Below are positions 1-8,238 of a stretch of DNA of 64,000 nt, piece after piece; positions within the stretch are counted from its first letter, which is position 1; each line of letters starts with the position of its first letter. The notes under the pieces were generated by a model. That model searched no databases. It was given only the letters and a program-made list of their open reading frames with translations, and was not told the origin of the DNA. The position numbers and the translations under genes were made by a program. The DNA is taken from positions 1 to 64,000 of the forward strand of contig NZ_JBFONT020000012.1 of NCBI RefSeq assembly GCF_040779325.2, in the 5' to 3' direction. This DNA is from Aestuariibius violaceus (lineage in GTDB: Bacteria; Pseudomonadota; Alphaproteobacteria; Rhodobacterales; Rhodobacteraceae).

Positions 1-124
1 CATCGATCACTGGCTCAAACAGTACAATCACACGCGTCCTCATCAGGCGCTCAATATGCGCACACCGGTTCCACAAACTATATTAGAGAGAGCCCAAATC
101 AGTGGCCCAGATACAGGGGGCTAG
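1..124 (+). pseudogene. IS3-family transposase, C-terminal end (cut by window edge)
   Basis: Reading from base 2, the frame gives a run containing YNHTRPHQALNMRTPVPQ and stops at 122-124. This is the conserved C-terminal end of the DDE integrase core of IS3-family (OrfB) transposases, where YN..RPH..L precedes the end of the protein. Only the last 40 residues are in the window, so it cannot be judged whether the element is intact upstream. No terminal inverted repeat was identified in the bases after the stop. Confidence 0.75.
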
Positions 125-194
125 ACACTTTCTGCACGCGCAACACGTTGTTTTTACACAGAATCGGGACTATGCTGCCGTCCGTCTCGAGCAA

Positions 195-275
195 AAGATG
201 CTACAGTCGCAGCCCGCTTTGCGGTGATTCGCTGCGAGAGCAAAATCTGCGGGCGATCGCGCTCACGGCCTGCGG
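195..275. repeat. Dispersed intergenic repeat copy (subtype shared with 23695)
   Basis: The stretch around 205-255 contains CGCAGCCCGCTTTGCGG, TGATTCGCTGC and AGCAAAATC. It aligns with only a few changes to the copy at 23715-23765. The GCAGC and GCTGC ends are complementary, so the element can fold into an imperfect hairpin. It fills the gap between the transposase tail and the SRPBCC gene; no gene was seen there. Confidence 0.6.
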
Positions 276-340
276 GACTAAGCGGACCTATGCTGCGGCT
301 TTCTCAATGACTGCTTCAGTAACAACTCCGCGCTTTAGTG

Positions 341-805
341 TTAGAGGGACTTCGTGAAGCCAGTGAACCGATTTTGCATGATGTCAGCCCAACCCGATAG
401 ATAGTTACCTCTCATTTCGACAGCTTGGTCGCCTCTTGCTTCCCAACCAGTATGGACCAAGGTGATTACGGTGCTACCGTCGTCTGCCGATTCAAACTCT
501 ACCGAAACTGTTGTTGCCTCAGCCTCTGAAAGTCCGGGATGCCAGCTAAATGAAATGTGCTTTCCTTCTTCGTAGGCAAGGATCGTGCCCCAAGCTCTCC
601 GCTCCCCCTTTGCGGAAATCTCAAAGACTTGGCCGCCCTCGTGGCGCTCAATGACGACAATCTCGGGGACAGGTTCGCCAAGATATGGGCTGACTGAATG
701 TGTTTCTAGTGGCCACCAAAGGGATACCTTGGACACAAAAGCATCGAAGGCTTCCTGCGGATTGCGTTTGATCGTGGTGACGACTTTGATCGGGTCAAGC
801 GGCAT
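341..805 (-). CDS. SRPBCC (AHSA1-like) domain protein
   Basis: A 154-residue protein with the START/AHSA1-like fold pattern: an N-terminal strand (IKVVTTIKRNPQEAFDAFV), a Trp pair (WWPL), a central GT-rich strand and a C-terminal long helix (ISGWADIMQNRF-like). Proteins of this family bind hydrophobic ligands in a cavity; the ligand here is unknown. Its start lies 4 bases past the stop of the upstream ArsR gene, so the two form an ArsR-SRPBCC operon. That is a very common pairing in which the ArsR protein represses both genes. Family assignment is firm; the biochemical role is not. Confidence 0.85.
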   Translation of the reverse strand: MPLDPIKVVTTIKRNPQEAFDAFVSKVSLWWPLETHSVSPYLGEPVPEIVVIERHEGGQVFEISAKGERRAWGTILAYEEGKHISFSWHPGLSEAEATTVSVEFESADDGSTVITLVHTGWEARGDQAVEMRGNYLSGWADIMQNRFTGFTKSL

Positions 806-809
806 GTGA

Positions 810-1103
810 CTACTCTTCTTGTTCGTTGATTGAGACTAACAAATCTGACCAATGAGCTGTCCAGAATGCTCGCATCTCGTTTAGTTTCTGTTTGTTGATG
901 AAATAGATGTTGCGAGTCCCTTCCGGACGAACGCGAATGATGTCCGCGTCTTTCAGAACTTTGAGGTGCTGTGACATTACAGGTTGCGACACATCAATCC
1001 TCATAGTCAGCTCGCGTACTGACAGCGGCTGTCGTGCAAGTTCGTCGATGACGTTCTGGCGAACAGGGTGCGAAAGTGATTTCAACTCATCTTCATAAGG
1101 CAT
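810..1103 (-). CDS. ArsR-family winged-helix repressor
   Basis: A 97-residue protein beginning with the typical ArsR helix (LSHPVRQNVIDELARQPLSV), followed by a recognition helix (VSQPVMSQHLKVLKDADII) and a beta wing (VRPEGTRNIYFIN). No CxC metal-binding motif is present in the recognition helix, so it is probably not a classical arsenic or zinc sensor; it belongs to the group partnered with SRPBCC proteins. The ATG sits directly beside a palindrome at 1106-1116, which suggests autorepression. Length is normal for the family. Confidence 0.9.
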   Translation of the reverse strand: MPYEDELKSLSHPVRQNVIDELARQPLSVRELTMRIDVSQPVMSQHLKVLKDADIIRVRPEGTRNIYFINKQKLNEMRAFWTAHWSDLLVSINEQEE

Positions 1104-1105
1104 AT

Positions 1106-1116
1106 CTTATGATAAG
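1106..1116. promoter_or_regulatory. Probable ArsR operator (CTTATGATAAG)
   Basis: A perfect 5+1+5 palindrome, CTTATGATAAG, ends two bases from the ArsR start codon (ATG complement at 1101-1103). On the minus strand TATCAT can serve as a -10, with TTGTGG 18 bases upstream as a weak -35. This would place the transcription start at or near the ATG, so the message may be leaderless. This is an inference from position and symmetry only. Confidence 0.45.
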
Positions 1117-1565
1117 CATGTCCCTATATAACCCACAAGCATAAAAGTTGGAGAAGGCTGCGCCGCCTACACAAGCCGGCCGTTGGGACGGAGCGCAGCA
1201 TCAGTCAGTTCGGGCTCACTGCTGCCGTCGAAGCGTGCGCAGCAATCGGTTCATGGGCCTGCCCTGCGCGGAACGGCCCAAGGCCGACCTTCAGCACGGG
1301 TCATGTATGCTGCGTGTGCGCCCGCATAGCGGATATTCATCGAGTGTCTTCAATCTTTTCGAATCTCGGTAACGATAAGCGCGAGAATGATCACTCCCAT
1401 GGAAGTCACTCGGAAAAGCATAGTCGAATGACCATCTTTTTCCCTGTTGGCCCGGCATCAATTCCAAAGGGCAATACGGGTTTTGGCAAGGCAACAACGT
1501 ATCCCCAGTTATGTGTCTGACGTGGGAAGCAACTTCGCCGCCATAACAGCACGACAGTTGAAGCC
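1117..1565. repeat. Gap with one dispersed-repeat copy; no gene seen
   Basis: Between the ArsR start and the MFS stop lie about 450 bases. Roughly 1165-1300 shows a degenerate copy of the intergenic repeat family (GGGACGGAGCGCAGCATC, then CACTGCTGCCGTCGAAG and GCGCAGCAATCGGTTCATG). The rest, up to 1565, has only short overlapping open frames with no recognisable motif, and I see no gene there. Confidence 0.4.
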
Positions 1566-2753
1566 TCAGTCAGCTTTCCTTAGTAACAGTGCGCAGATTA
1601 AGGCCACAAATCCGCCAAGGCCAAGCACGGCGAATGCACCGGGCCATTGCAGAGTCTCCGGCAAGACATCCAGAGTGATCCCGAAGCTGATCGGGGCCAA
1701 TGCCCCGCTGCCAATGCCCAGTACGGATCGTACACCCAACGCCGCACCAAGCTTGTGAGCAGGCACCGTGTCCGTCATTGCCGCGGACAAGACCGCGGAG
1801 TCTCCTATGATGACAAAGCCATAGATCGCGACGACGATCATCAGGGCAATCGGACCGATTGCCGGCAGCCAACCCAAGATGAATGAACAGAGCATCCCGA
1901 GAAAAGCAAACCCAATCAGCACGCTGCGTGCGCCGAAACGGTCCGATGCATAGCCCGAAAGAATGGACGAGAAAAACCCAGTCAGGTGTAAAGCGCAGGC
2001 CGTCCAGATGCCGATCTCGGTGAAGGATGTCTCTCCCGCGAGTAGGAGCGACGATGCGACAAAGGCAGGAACCCAGGCCCAGGCGCCAAACAACTCCCAG
2101 CAATGCCCGACATAGCCGATCGTAAGCAGCACCGTTTGACGTTTGGCGAAGGCGGAGAACGGTACGGCTGCGGGTAAAGCGGTTCTGATTGGCTCTTCAA
2201 CACGAGCGGTTGCCAGGTGACCGAACGGCACGCCCAGAACGGATACTAAGGCAGTTAGCAGGAAAGCGGCTCTGTAGTCGAACCACTCCAGCATAGTGCT
2301 CGCACCGATGATCGAAATGACATAGCCCGCCGACATGCCGGATAGGACCCATCCCATCGCCGATGACTTGCGCGCTGCCGGTACGTTGGCCGAAGCGAGC
2401 ATCAATGCCGGCGTGTAGGTTCCGCCTTGAGCGAGACCGATCAAGGAGACCAGGAGCAATGCGGACGCTTGGGAGCGCGCATAAACGGCAAAGGCAAGAG
2501 CCGTCAGTGCAACAAGTACGGTCGAGACTCTGTAAACAAACTTCGGCCCCAATCGGTCGCAGGCGAGCGACGCGACCAGGAGCGACACCGCAAACGCCGC
2601 AGTGAACCCAGCCTGAACGGCCCCCGCTTGGGCCGCCGTCATGTCCCAGGCTTCCATCAAGGTCACGAGGCAGGCAGCGTATGTCATGAACACAGCCGTT
2701 GCGCAGACGCGCGATACCACGAGGAGGGGCAGGAACGAGCTGTTCTGTTTCAT
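1566..2753 (-). CDS. MFS transporter (CynX/NimT-like)
   Basis: A 395-residue, strongly hydrophobic protein with about 12 membrane segments. The loop after the second segment reads ACDRLGPKFVYRVS, the MFS motif A (D-R-x-G-x-K/R). The second half carries a matching loop (YASDRFGARSVL). It is probably a proton-coupled exporter of a small compound; the substrate is unknown. Its ATG overlaps the stop of the upstream alpha/beta hydrolase in an ATGA junction, so the two are translationally coupled and probably act on related compounds. Confidence 0.88.
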   Translation of the reverse strand: MKQNSSFLPLLVVSRVCATAVFMTYAACLVTLMEAWDMTAAQAGAVQAGFTAAFAVSLLVASLACDRLGPKFVYRVSTVLVALTALAFAVYARSQASALLLVSLIGLAQGGTYTPALMLASANVPAARKSSAMGWVLSGMSAGYVISIIGASTMLEWFDYRAAFLLTALVSVLGVPFGHLATARVEEPIRTALPAAVPFSAFAKRQTVLLTIGYVGHCWELFGAWAWVPAFVASSLLLAGETSFTEIGIWTACALHLTGFFSSILSGYASDRFGARSVLIGFAFLGMLCSFILGWLPAIGPIALMIVVAIYGFVIIGDSAVLSAAMTDTVPAHKLGAALGVRSVLGIGSGALAPISFGITLDVLPETLQWPGAFAVLGLGGFVALICALLLRKAD

Positions 2754-3598
2754 GGGGTGCTGTGTGCACGCGACGGCAGTTTGGCATCAGTCAAGCACGA
2801 CACAACCAAGTCTGCAAAGCTGGTCGGGTCGGATACGGGCCAGAGGTGGTCCGCTCCTGCGATCTCGCGGTGGTTGCCATTAAGACAGCCCGCCGCCGCA
2901 CGGGACGGAACCGCCCACATTGGTCGCGAACATGCACCCCAGGCAACTGAGATAGGCACTCCCGACCGTGCGAGATTGGCCAACTCAGGCGCTTCGGCGT
3001 CGCCGCTAGTCTTGGCTCCTACCAGATGTGGCATAGTATGTGCGTTTTCGAGTGCCCAAGCTTGCAAGTTGGGCGGCAGGAGAGCGAACCGACGGCCCCC
3101 TCCGGAGGCGGCTACAAGGTGTTCGACTGATCGCTTTGTGTCCCCGGCCGCAAGTGCCGCCATGACGGGAGCGAACACCTCTAGGGCGTCCTCGTTGAGC
3201 ATTGCCGCATCGTCGGGACTGGATACCAGCCAAGGTGCGCTCGGTTCGTAGATCAGGACACCAGAGACGAGATCGGGACGGGCGGCCACGATACGCAGGG
3301 CAACGTTCGCTCCGTAGGACCAACCGACGACATAGGCCGGACCCGCATCGATCGTCGTCAGAATTGAGACGAGATCGACCGCATGCGTAGCTTCGGGGAA
3401 AGATGGCCCGTCCTCTCGCCAGGAGTGCTTGCCAAACCAGCGCAAAGTGGGTGCGACGCAGCGAAACTGGTCCCCAAGCGCTTCGACGACAGGCGACCAT
3501 GTTCGGTGGTCGCTCGCCGCGCCGTGAACGAAAAGAACGGGATGGCCGTCTCCCAGATCGAGACAAGGGAACTCGCCCCTTTCGGTTGTAATGTTCAT
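2750..3598 (-). CDS. Alpha/beta-fold hydrolase
   Basis: A 282-residue protein with the alpha/beta-hydrolase landmarks: the oxyanion-hole motif HGAASD (residues 25-30), the nucleophile elbow GWSYG with Ser94, and a C-terminal GADHLWP supplying the catalytic His. An acidic residue should lie between them, but its position cannot be fixed by eye. Such enzymes are soluble esterases, lactonases or C-C hydrolases; the substrate cannot be told. It is the first gene of a two-gene operon with the MFS transporter. Confidence 0.87.
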   Translation of the reverse strand: MNITTERGEFPCLDLGDGHPVLFVHGAASDHRTWSPVVEALGDQFRCVAPTLRWFGKHSWREDGPSFPEATHAVDLVSILTTIDAGPAYVVGWSYGANVALRIVAARPDLVSGVLIYEPSAPWLVSSPDDAAMLNEDALEVFAPVMAALAAGDTKRSVEHLVAASGGGRRFALLPPNLQAWALENAHTMPHLVGAKTSGDAEAPELANLARSGVPISVAWGACSRPMWAVPSRAAAGCLNGNHREIAGADHLWPVSDPTSFADLVVSCLTDAKLPSRAHSTP

Positions 3599-3832
3599 CG
3601 CTCTTTCTTTCGGAGTTTGGACCCGGGATCGCGCGGGTTAGTGCTACGATACAGCGGCTGTAAGCGTGGAACTGGCGGAACCAAGCGCTTCTGGCCTGAA
3701 TCGGCAGTGCGGAAGAAGTGAGAAGGCACCTGGTTCTAAAGTGGCAGCAGACCATTCATCACGGGATGGTGCCTCGTCCGGTTGTTGCCTATCCGCAGGC
3801 GAAGCCAAGTTATAAGGGCGCAAGGCTCAACA

Positions 3833-4318
3833 TCACAGCTCCTTGAAGTAGCGCGCGACCGGCCAGCGGCGGAATCCGAAGCTCTCGTATGCAGCGCGCG
3901 AAGCCTCGTGCCCGGGATCACCACCGGTCTCTACCATCACCATCTTCAATCCTGCGCGTCTGAACTCGTCGGTGGCGAATGACATCAACGCCGTTGCGAC
4001 CCCGCGCCGCTGATGTTCGGGCGCCACCGCGACAATGTGGATTTCCCCCATCATGTCCTCTGGATGGGCCTGCAGACCGACGAAGCCCACTAGGCTGTCA
4101 TTCGCATGTGCGGTCCACACGTCGCAGGTCGCATCCTTCAGGAGCGCCTTTATGTCCGCGACTTGGCGCACCTCCCATCCATTAGGATAAAACGCGTCCA
4201 GAACGAATTCGTCGTTGGTCTTCGCCATCGCTTCGAAAACGGGTGCCCAGGCTTGGAGGCTGAGATCGAGTAACTCTTCGGTATAGCGCTCATCAAAAGG
4301 TCTGATTTCAAACGTCAT
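3833..4318 (-). CDS. GNAT-family N-acetyltransferase
   Basis: A 161-residue protein with the GNAT acetyl-CoA signature VAPEHQRRGVATALM (Q/R-x-x-G-x-G/A loop) after a beta strand (IHIVAVA), and the C-terminal AYESFGFRRWP motif B. The frame is open back to 4390, but the ATG at 4316-4318 is preceded by GAGGAATTGGAT, a good ribosome site, and starts the typical FEIRPFDERYTEEL. The earlier Met is therefore unlikely. Substrate unknown. Confidence 0.87.
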   Translation of the reverse strand: MTFEIRPFDERYTEELLDLSLQAWAPVFEAMAKTNDEFVLDAFYPNGWEVRQVADIKALLKDATCDVWTAHANDSLVGFVGLQAHPEDMMGEIHIVAVAPEHQRRGVATALMSFATDEFRRAGLKMVMVETGGDPGHEASRAAYESFGFRRWPVARYFKEL

Positions 4319-4415
4319 ATCCAATTCCTCAACTGGGTCGATGTATTCCATGTGCGTCGCCACGGACTTCGTGATCAGTCGACGAGCCAACGCTCCGCAA
4401 AGTCATACTCTGCTG

Positions 4416-5051
4416 TTAGACAATGGCGACGCCCGCAATTTGCTCATTCACCGGAACAAATGGGCTTTTCAGCCGATACTGATCGATTTCGCAGTTTGAG
4501 AAGCCAACGGCACGGATCAGCGACGCCGTATCCTGGTCCAGACAACACCCCTCGAACACATAACGCCAAGGCCGCCGCAGTAACCTTTGCAAGCGTCTCA
4601 ACATTGATCCATGCGGCGCTTCTACATGTTCCACAAACAGAAACTTCCCACCCGGTTTGAGTATCCGACGAGTTTCTTCGAGGACCCTGCGCGGCTCACC
4701 AACAGTGCACAAAACGAGTGTGCAGACGACGAAGTCCACCGATGCTTCGGGCAACCCCGTAGCTTCTGCGCCAACCGGGAGGATCTCAAGGTTTACGCCG
4801 CGCCGTGCCGCCCGCCGTTCCAAAATTGGGCGCATCTGGGCGTTGGGCTCGATGCCGATGACGCGATGCGCACCAGCCAGATACGTCAAGTTCGCACCAA
4901 CGCCAGGTCCTATCTCGACGACGGTCCCCGATAGGTCGGCAAAAAGAGCGGATTTCTTCGCGTGCAGAAGGCGGTTCACGTAGCTATCGACAGCAGCCAG
5001 GAACCACGCGTTGAGACGGCCGCGAAGCGGGTTGTTCTGTTGAACGGACAT
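4416..5051 (-). CDS. Class I SAM-dependent methyltransferase (METTL7/UbiE-like)
   Basis: A 211-residue protein with methyltransferase motif I VVEIGPGVGANL (about residues 44-55), the acidic end of strand 2 (IGIEPN), motif IV-like VDFVVCTLVLCTV and the post-motif RILKPGGKFLFVEHV. This arrangement matches small class I methyltransferases of the UbiE/METTL7 type, which act on lipids, thiols or quinones; the acceptor is not predictable. It stands alone on the minus strand between the GNAT and ABM genes, with a 98-base gap to the ABM gene. Confidence 0.88.
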   Translation of the reverse strand: MSVQQNNPLRGRLNAWFLAAVDSYVNRLLHAKKSALFADLSGTVVEIGPGVGANLTYLAGAHRVIGIEPNAQMRPILERRAARRGVNLEILPVGAEATGLPEASVDFVVCTLVLCTVGEPRRVLEETRRILKPGGKFLFVEHVEAPHGSMLRRLQRLLRRPWRYVFEGCCLDQDTASLIRAVGFSNCEIDQYRLKSPFVPVNEQIAGVAIV

Positions 5052-5152
5052 GGAAACTCCAGGGATGGTTTTCTTAAGGCGTGATCATCGGATTGGCTGC
5101 TCTGTGCCAGCCTCGACCCGCCCGAAGGCACTTCGGTTCTAAGTCGTGGCGG

Positions 5153-5485
5153 CTATCGCACCTCCTCGACCAGCAGAGTGTCGTAGTGCTGCGCGCGCGT
5201 ATCGTAGTGCGCCAGTACCTTCTGGGCTCGTGTTGGTACGTGAGACCTCTCATAGTCTTCGCCGACAAAACCCTTCACGGCATCGAGATCTCGGAACCGC
5301 ATGATCGTGATGAACTCCACGTCTTCCTCCCGGGCCCTCCGCAACAGTTCGATGCTCTGAAAGCCGGGGACTTTCATCGCCAGAATGCCGGGAATGACCT
5401 CGCCGGTGACGACTCCCTGGTAGCGGTCTGCGTTTTCGTGCGTGGCATAGCCATGCCAGATGCGTCTGATCATACGCGTCTCCAT
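5153..5485 (-). CDS. Antibiotic biosynthesis monooxygenase (ABM)-fold protein
   Basis: A 110-residue protein of the dimeric alpha/beta-barrel type. It has strand IRRIWHGYAT, the GFQSIELLRR segment, VEFITIMRFRDLDAVKGF and a C-terminal ARAQHYDTLLVEE strand. ABM-fold proteins are small cofactor-free oxygenases or ligand-binding dimers. The gene is divergent from the AsnC-family regulator at 5635, which is its most probable regulator. Confidence 0.8.
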   Translation of the reverse strand: METRMIRRIWHGYATHENADRYQGVVTGEVIPGILAMKVPGFQSIELLRRAREEDVEFITIMRFRDLDAVKGFVGEDYERSHVPTRAQKVLAHYDTRAQHYDTLLVEEVR

Positions 5486-5616
5486 CTTTGTGATTGAACT
5501 GGCTCCAAGCCCGTCTCGATGACGTCTGCGATATCACTGGAACTGGCCGCATGTCCTGCCAAAGACAAATCGGGCATATCAAATATTGGCACGAGTAGTG
5601 TTGAGTGCGGTACCAT

Positions 5617-5633
5617 TTGGCATAATATGCCAA
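5617..5633. promoter_or_regulatory. Palindromic operator at the AsnC-family start (TTGGCATAATATGCCAA)
   Basis: A 17-base sequence with perfect 7-base arms (TTGGCAT and ATGCCAA around AAT) ends one base before the ATG of the Lrp/AsnC-type gene. It contains CATAAT, a good -10, which would place the transcription start at the ATG. No Shine-Dalgarno sequence is visible. It most probably binds the adjacent AsnC-type protein and gives autoregulation; the function is inferred. Confidence 0.5.
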
Positions 5634-5634
5634 C

Positions 5635-6096
5635 ATGGATGATATCGATAGGCGAATCATATCGACACTTCAGACTGAGGGGCGACTGAGCAATGCCGAA
5701 CTAGCCGATCGCGTCGGCCTGTCTCCCTCGCCGTGCTTGAGACGGGTCAAATTGTTAGAAGGACAGGGTGTGATCGCTGGCTACAAAGCTATCATTGACC
5801 GTGAAGCGGTAGGGCTAGCGCTGACCGTGTTCGTAGAAATCACTGTAGCGCGTCACTCCCGGCAGAACGCCGCGCTTGTCGCAGAAAGCCTTTCGGGGAT
5901 CCCGGGCCTTGTCGCCTGTCACATGGTTTCCGGCAATGCGGATTTCCTGGCCGAGATCGTCGTTTCCGATCTGACCGCTTACGAACGGCTGTTGACTGAG
6001 AACATTCTGACGATCGACGCTGTCGAGCAGATTAGGTCAAATTTTTCCCTGCGCGCGGTTTGTACGTCACAACCGTTGAAACTGGCGCCGGTGTAG
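5635..6096 (+). CDS. Lrp/AsnC-family transcriptional regulator
   Basis: A 153-residue protein with the full family layout. The N-terminal HTH begins DDIDRRIISTLQTEGRLSNAELADRVGLSPSPCLRRVKLLE, and the linker GVIAGYKAIID leads into the RAM ligand-binding domain (LTVFVEITV, VACHMVSGNADFLAEIVV). It probably senses an amino acid or related metabolite. It is divergent from the ABM-fold gene and convergent with the MFS gene at 6185. A perfect palindrome lies immediately upstream of its ATG. Confidence 0.92.
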   Translation: MDDIDRRIISTLQTEGRLSNAELADRVGLSPSPCLRRVKLLEGQGVIAGYKAIIDREAVGLALTVFVEITVARHSRQNAALVAESLSGIPGLVACHMVSGNADFLAEIVVSDLTAYERLLTENILTIDAVEQIRSNFSLRAVCTSQPLKLAPV

Positions 6097-6184
6097 ATCA
6101 AGGACTGACGAGGGGCCGACCATATATGAACTCAGATCGGTCAGTCGAGCGCCTCATCGAAGGCTTACCGGTTTGATCGCGGGA

Positions 6185-7354
6185 TCAACTCATCCTTGAG
6201 GTTCGCCGGAAGGCCAAGATGGCATGGAGGGCGATCCCGGACAAAAAGAGAAAAGCGACACACAGCTGCATTTCAGGATCGCCGAACCTGCCTGATACGA
6301 ACAGCAAGAGCGGCGTGCCCAGCAGGTTGCCCGTGTTGCCCAATTGAGCCATGAGGCCATAGGCGAGCGCCTGATGTTCAATGTCATTGTTCAACTCTGG
6401 AACCGCAGTAAAGCTCGCCCCCTGAACGAGGCCAAGAACGGCGAAAAGCGCAATCGCAAATCCTGCCCCGAACCCCACAAACATGTTGAGCAATACCAGG
6501 GCGCACGCGAGGGCAAATCCCGCCACAATGATCGCCACGCTGCCAGCTCTGCGCAGTAATAACGGCACGACCAGCAAGGAAACCGCGATGCTGGCCATCG
6601 GCATCATTCCGGCGACTTGCGCGGCGTTTTCCTGTTCCAGTCGTTCTGGCAGCAGCGCCAGAAGCGACACGAAGGTCAGTGTATAGGCAAGCCAGCCAGC
6701 ACCCGGTGCGGCTATGAATGGCGATGCATAAGCACGACGATGGGCGACCAGGATACTGGCGCTGCGCACTCCCGGAGCGGGCTGCGGGGTCTTCGTGTTC
6801 GGCAGGAACACCGATGCGAGAATACCAATCGCCAACAAGAACGTGCCATGTCCCGCAAGGAGCAAGGCCAAGCCGCCTGCGCCGACAAAGGGCATTATTC
6901 CCCAGGCGACGATTGCAAACGAAACGCCGAAAAACGTGCTCCATAGCGTCATGGCCGCGCCGACATATCTCCGGTCGCTGATCTGCGCGATCAAGGTTGG
7001 CGCAGCGACCACGACCGCAAGATGCGACGTGCCCTCAATAATCCTGCTGATCAGCATTGAAGGAAAGGACGGAAGCAAGGCCTGCCAAAATGACATCAAC
7101 GCTCCGAGCGCGAGACCGTATACAAGTATGCGCTTGGGCCCGAACTGCCCTACGACGCTGCCGGCGACAACACCCAGTATCGCGCCCACCAAGCTCACAA
7201 GAGACAAAAGCCAACCCAGTTCCGTGCCGAGGTCTGGATACGTTTGGCGGAAAAGACCAAAGGGCACTGCAATCTTCGCAAATTGTGCAGCCGCGCCCAG
7301 GCCCGCAAACCAGAGCAGAAGGATCAGAAGAGGCTTTGAAACCCGTGCGTTCAT
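6185..7354 (-). CDS. MFS transporter
   Basis: A 389-residue hydrophobic protein with about 12 membrane segments. MFS motif A is degenerate but visible in the loop after segment two (VVGQFGPKRILVYG). Segment 4-5 carries SRIIEGTSHLAVVVAAPTLIAQ, typical of drug or metabolite exporters. It lies 55 bases after the stop of the XRE regulator on the same strand, so the regulator probably controls it. Substrate unknown. Confidence 0.87.
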   Translation of the reverse strand: MNARVSKPLLILLLWFAGLGAAAQFAKIAVPFGLFRQTYPDLGTELGWLLSLVSLVGAILGVVAGSVVGQFGPKRILVYGLALGALMSFWQALLPSFPSMLISRIIEGTSHLAVVVAAPTLIAQISDRRYVGAAMTLWSTFFGVSFAIVAWGIMPFVGAGGLALLLAGHGTFLLAIGILASVFLPNTKTPQPAPGVRSASILVAHRRAYASPFIAAPGAGWLAYTLTFVSLLALLPERLEQENAAQVAGMMPMASIAVSLLVVPLLLRRAGSVAIIVAGFALACALVLLNMFVGFGAGFAIALFAVLGLVQGASFTAVPELNNDIEHQALAYGLMAQLGNTGNLLGTPLLLFVSGRFGDPEMQLCVAFLFLSGIALHAILAFRRTSRMS

Positions 7355-7409
7355 GCCCCCCAGCTACCCGACGGGCAGAGACCGGGCCACGCATAAAAAA
7401 TGCGAGGGG

Positions 7410-7964
7410 CTAAAGCCCGGTGACCAGACGTGCGGGTCGCCCGTCAGCGAGGTACATTCGTTCCCAAAGCATTCCGCCTGCGCTGATCTTCAATTCCGGG
7501 TAGATCGCCTCTGACGTCACCAGGAACTGAGGTTGCGGGTGTTCCTGGTCCCACCAACCCTTGGCTTCGAGTTCGTTTTCGGCACGGCGGATTTCCTCGG
7601 TTGCAAAACGCCACAAGGAAACACCAACCATACCGCGATCGGTTGAATTCCAGTCTTTTGCTCGGCTTTTGGAATAGGCTAGGCACTCATGGCTAGCCTC
7701 ATCCACAAGGTGGACACAAAACGACGCGCCTTCGACCAGCCGCCTCAGCGCAGCATCGTTGGTGCACTTGGCGGAGAGACATTCAAATGCCTGTCTCTGC
7801 ATATCAGCATCTGGAGTTTGTATTCCGTTTTCCCAACGCGAGACGGTCGTTTGATTGACCTCAAGCGCATGTGCCAGGGCCTCCTGTTTGATCCCGCTCG
7901 CTATCCTTTGCCGCTTCAGCCGCTTCGCGAATGCCGGGAACAGAGGGTTCAAAACGTCATCCAT
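7410..7964 (-). CDS. XRE-family HTH regulator with C-terminal sensor-like domain
   Basis: About 184 residues. An HTH_3 domain lies near the start (FAKRLKRQRIASGIKQEALAHALEVNQTTVSRWENG) and is followed by about 110 residues without a familiar motif that may sense a ligand. The frame is open to 8042, but the upstream residues (MRVWWWW) look non-coding, so the ATG at 7962-7964 (MDDVLNP) was chosen; no strong ribosome site precedes either. The gene probably forms a unit with the downstream MFS exporter. Confidence 0.82.
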   Translation of the reverse strand: MDDVLNPLFPAFAKRLKRQRIASGIKQEALAHALEVNQTTVSRWENGIQTPDADMQRQAFECLSAKCTNDAALRRLVEGASFCVHLVDEASHECLAYSKSRAKDWNSTDRGMVGVSLWRFATEEIRRAENELEAKGWWDQEHPQPQFLVTSEAIYPELKISAGGMLWERMYLADGRPARLVTGL

Positions 7965-8100
7965 ATTCAAAGAAGTATTACCATCGAAGTGTTTCTCCAA
8001 GCCCAAGGTGATGGGTAGGTTCCACCACCACCACACCCGCAAAGGTCTGCCGGGAACGACGGTCAGTTCCTTTCCTCTATGGGAAACCTAGGTGAGCGCG

Positions 8101-8199
8101 GTTTAGTTAGGCCTAACCCCGCTCAACAAATCTAGCGGCGGAAGGGAGACGCTCGGCCGGATCACGAAGAAGGGCGATCGTTACTTCCGCAAGATCTAG
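8101..8199 (+). pseudogene. IS110-family transposase fragment
   Basis: From 8107 the frame reads LGLTP, SSGGRETLGR and ITKKGDRYFRK, ending at a TAG at 8197-8199. This is the conserved C-terminal (IS116/IS110/IS902) segment W-L-G-L-T-P...SSGG..RLG.I.K.GDRYLR. The codon before it is TAG where Trp (TGG) is expected, and the Leu-Leu that should follow is replaced by a stop, so the copy is dead. Only about 30 codons remain. Confidence 0.7.
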
Positions 8200-8238
8200 A
8201 TCGTCTCGAACTCGCGCAACACAGAACCATCCGGACCT

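Noticed and set aside
6165..6190. TTGATC/GATCAA hairpin between AsnC and the MFS gene as a bidirectional terminator
   Set aside because: The arms are 6 bases with weak pairing, there is no T-run, and the hairpin overlaps the MFS coding end, so support is too thin.
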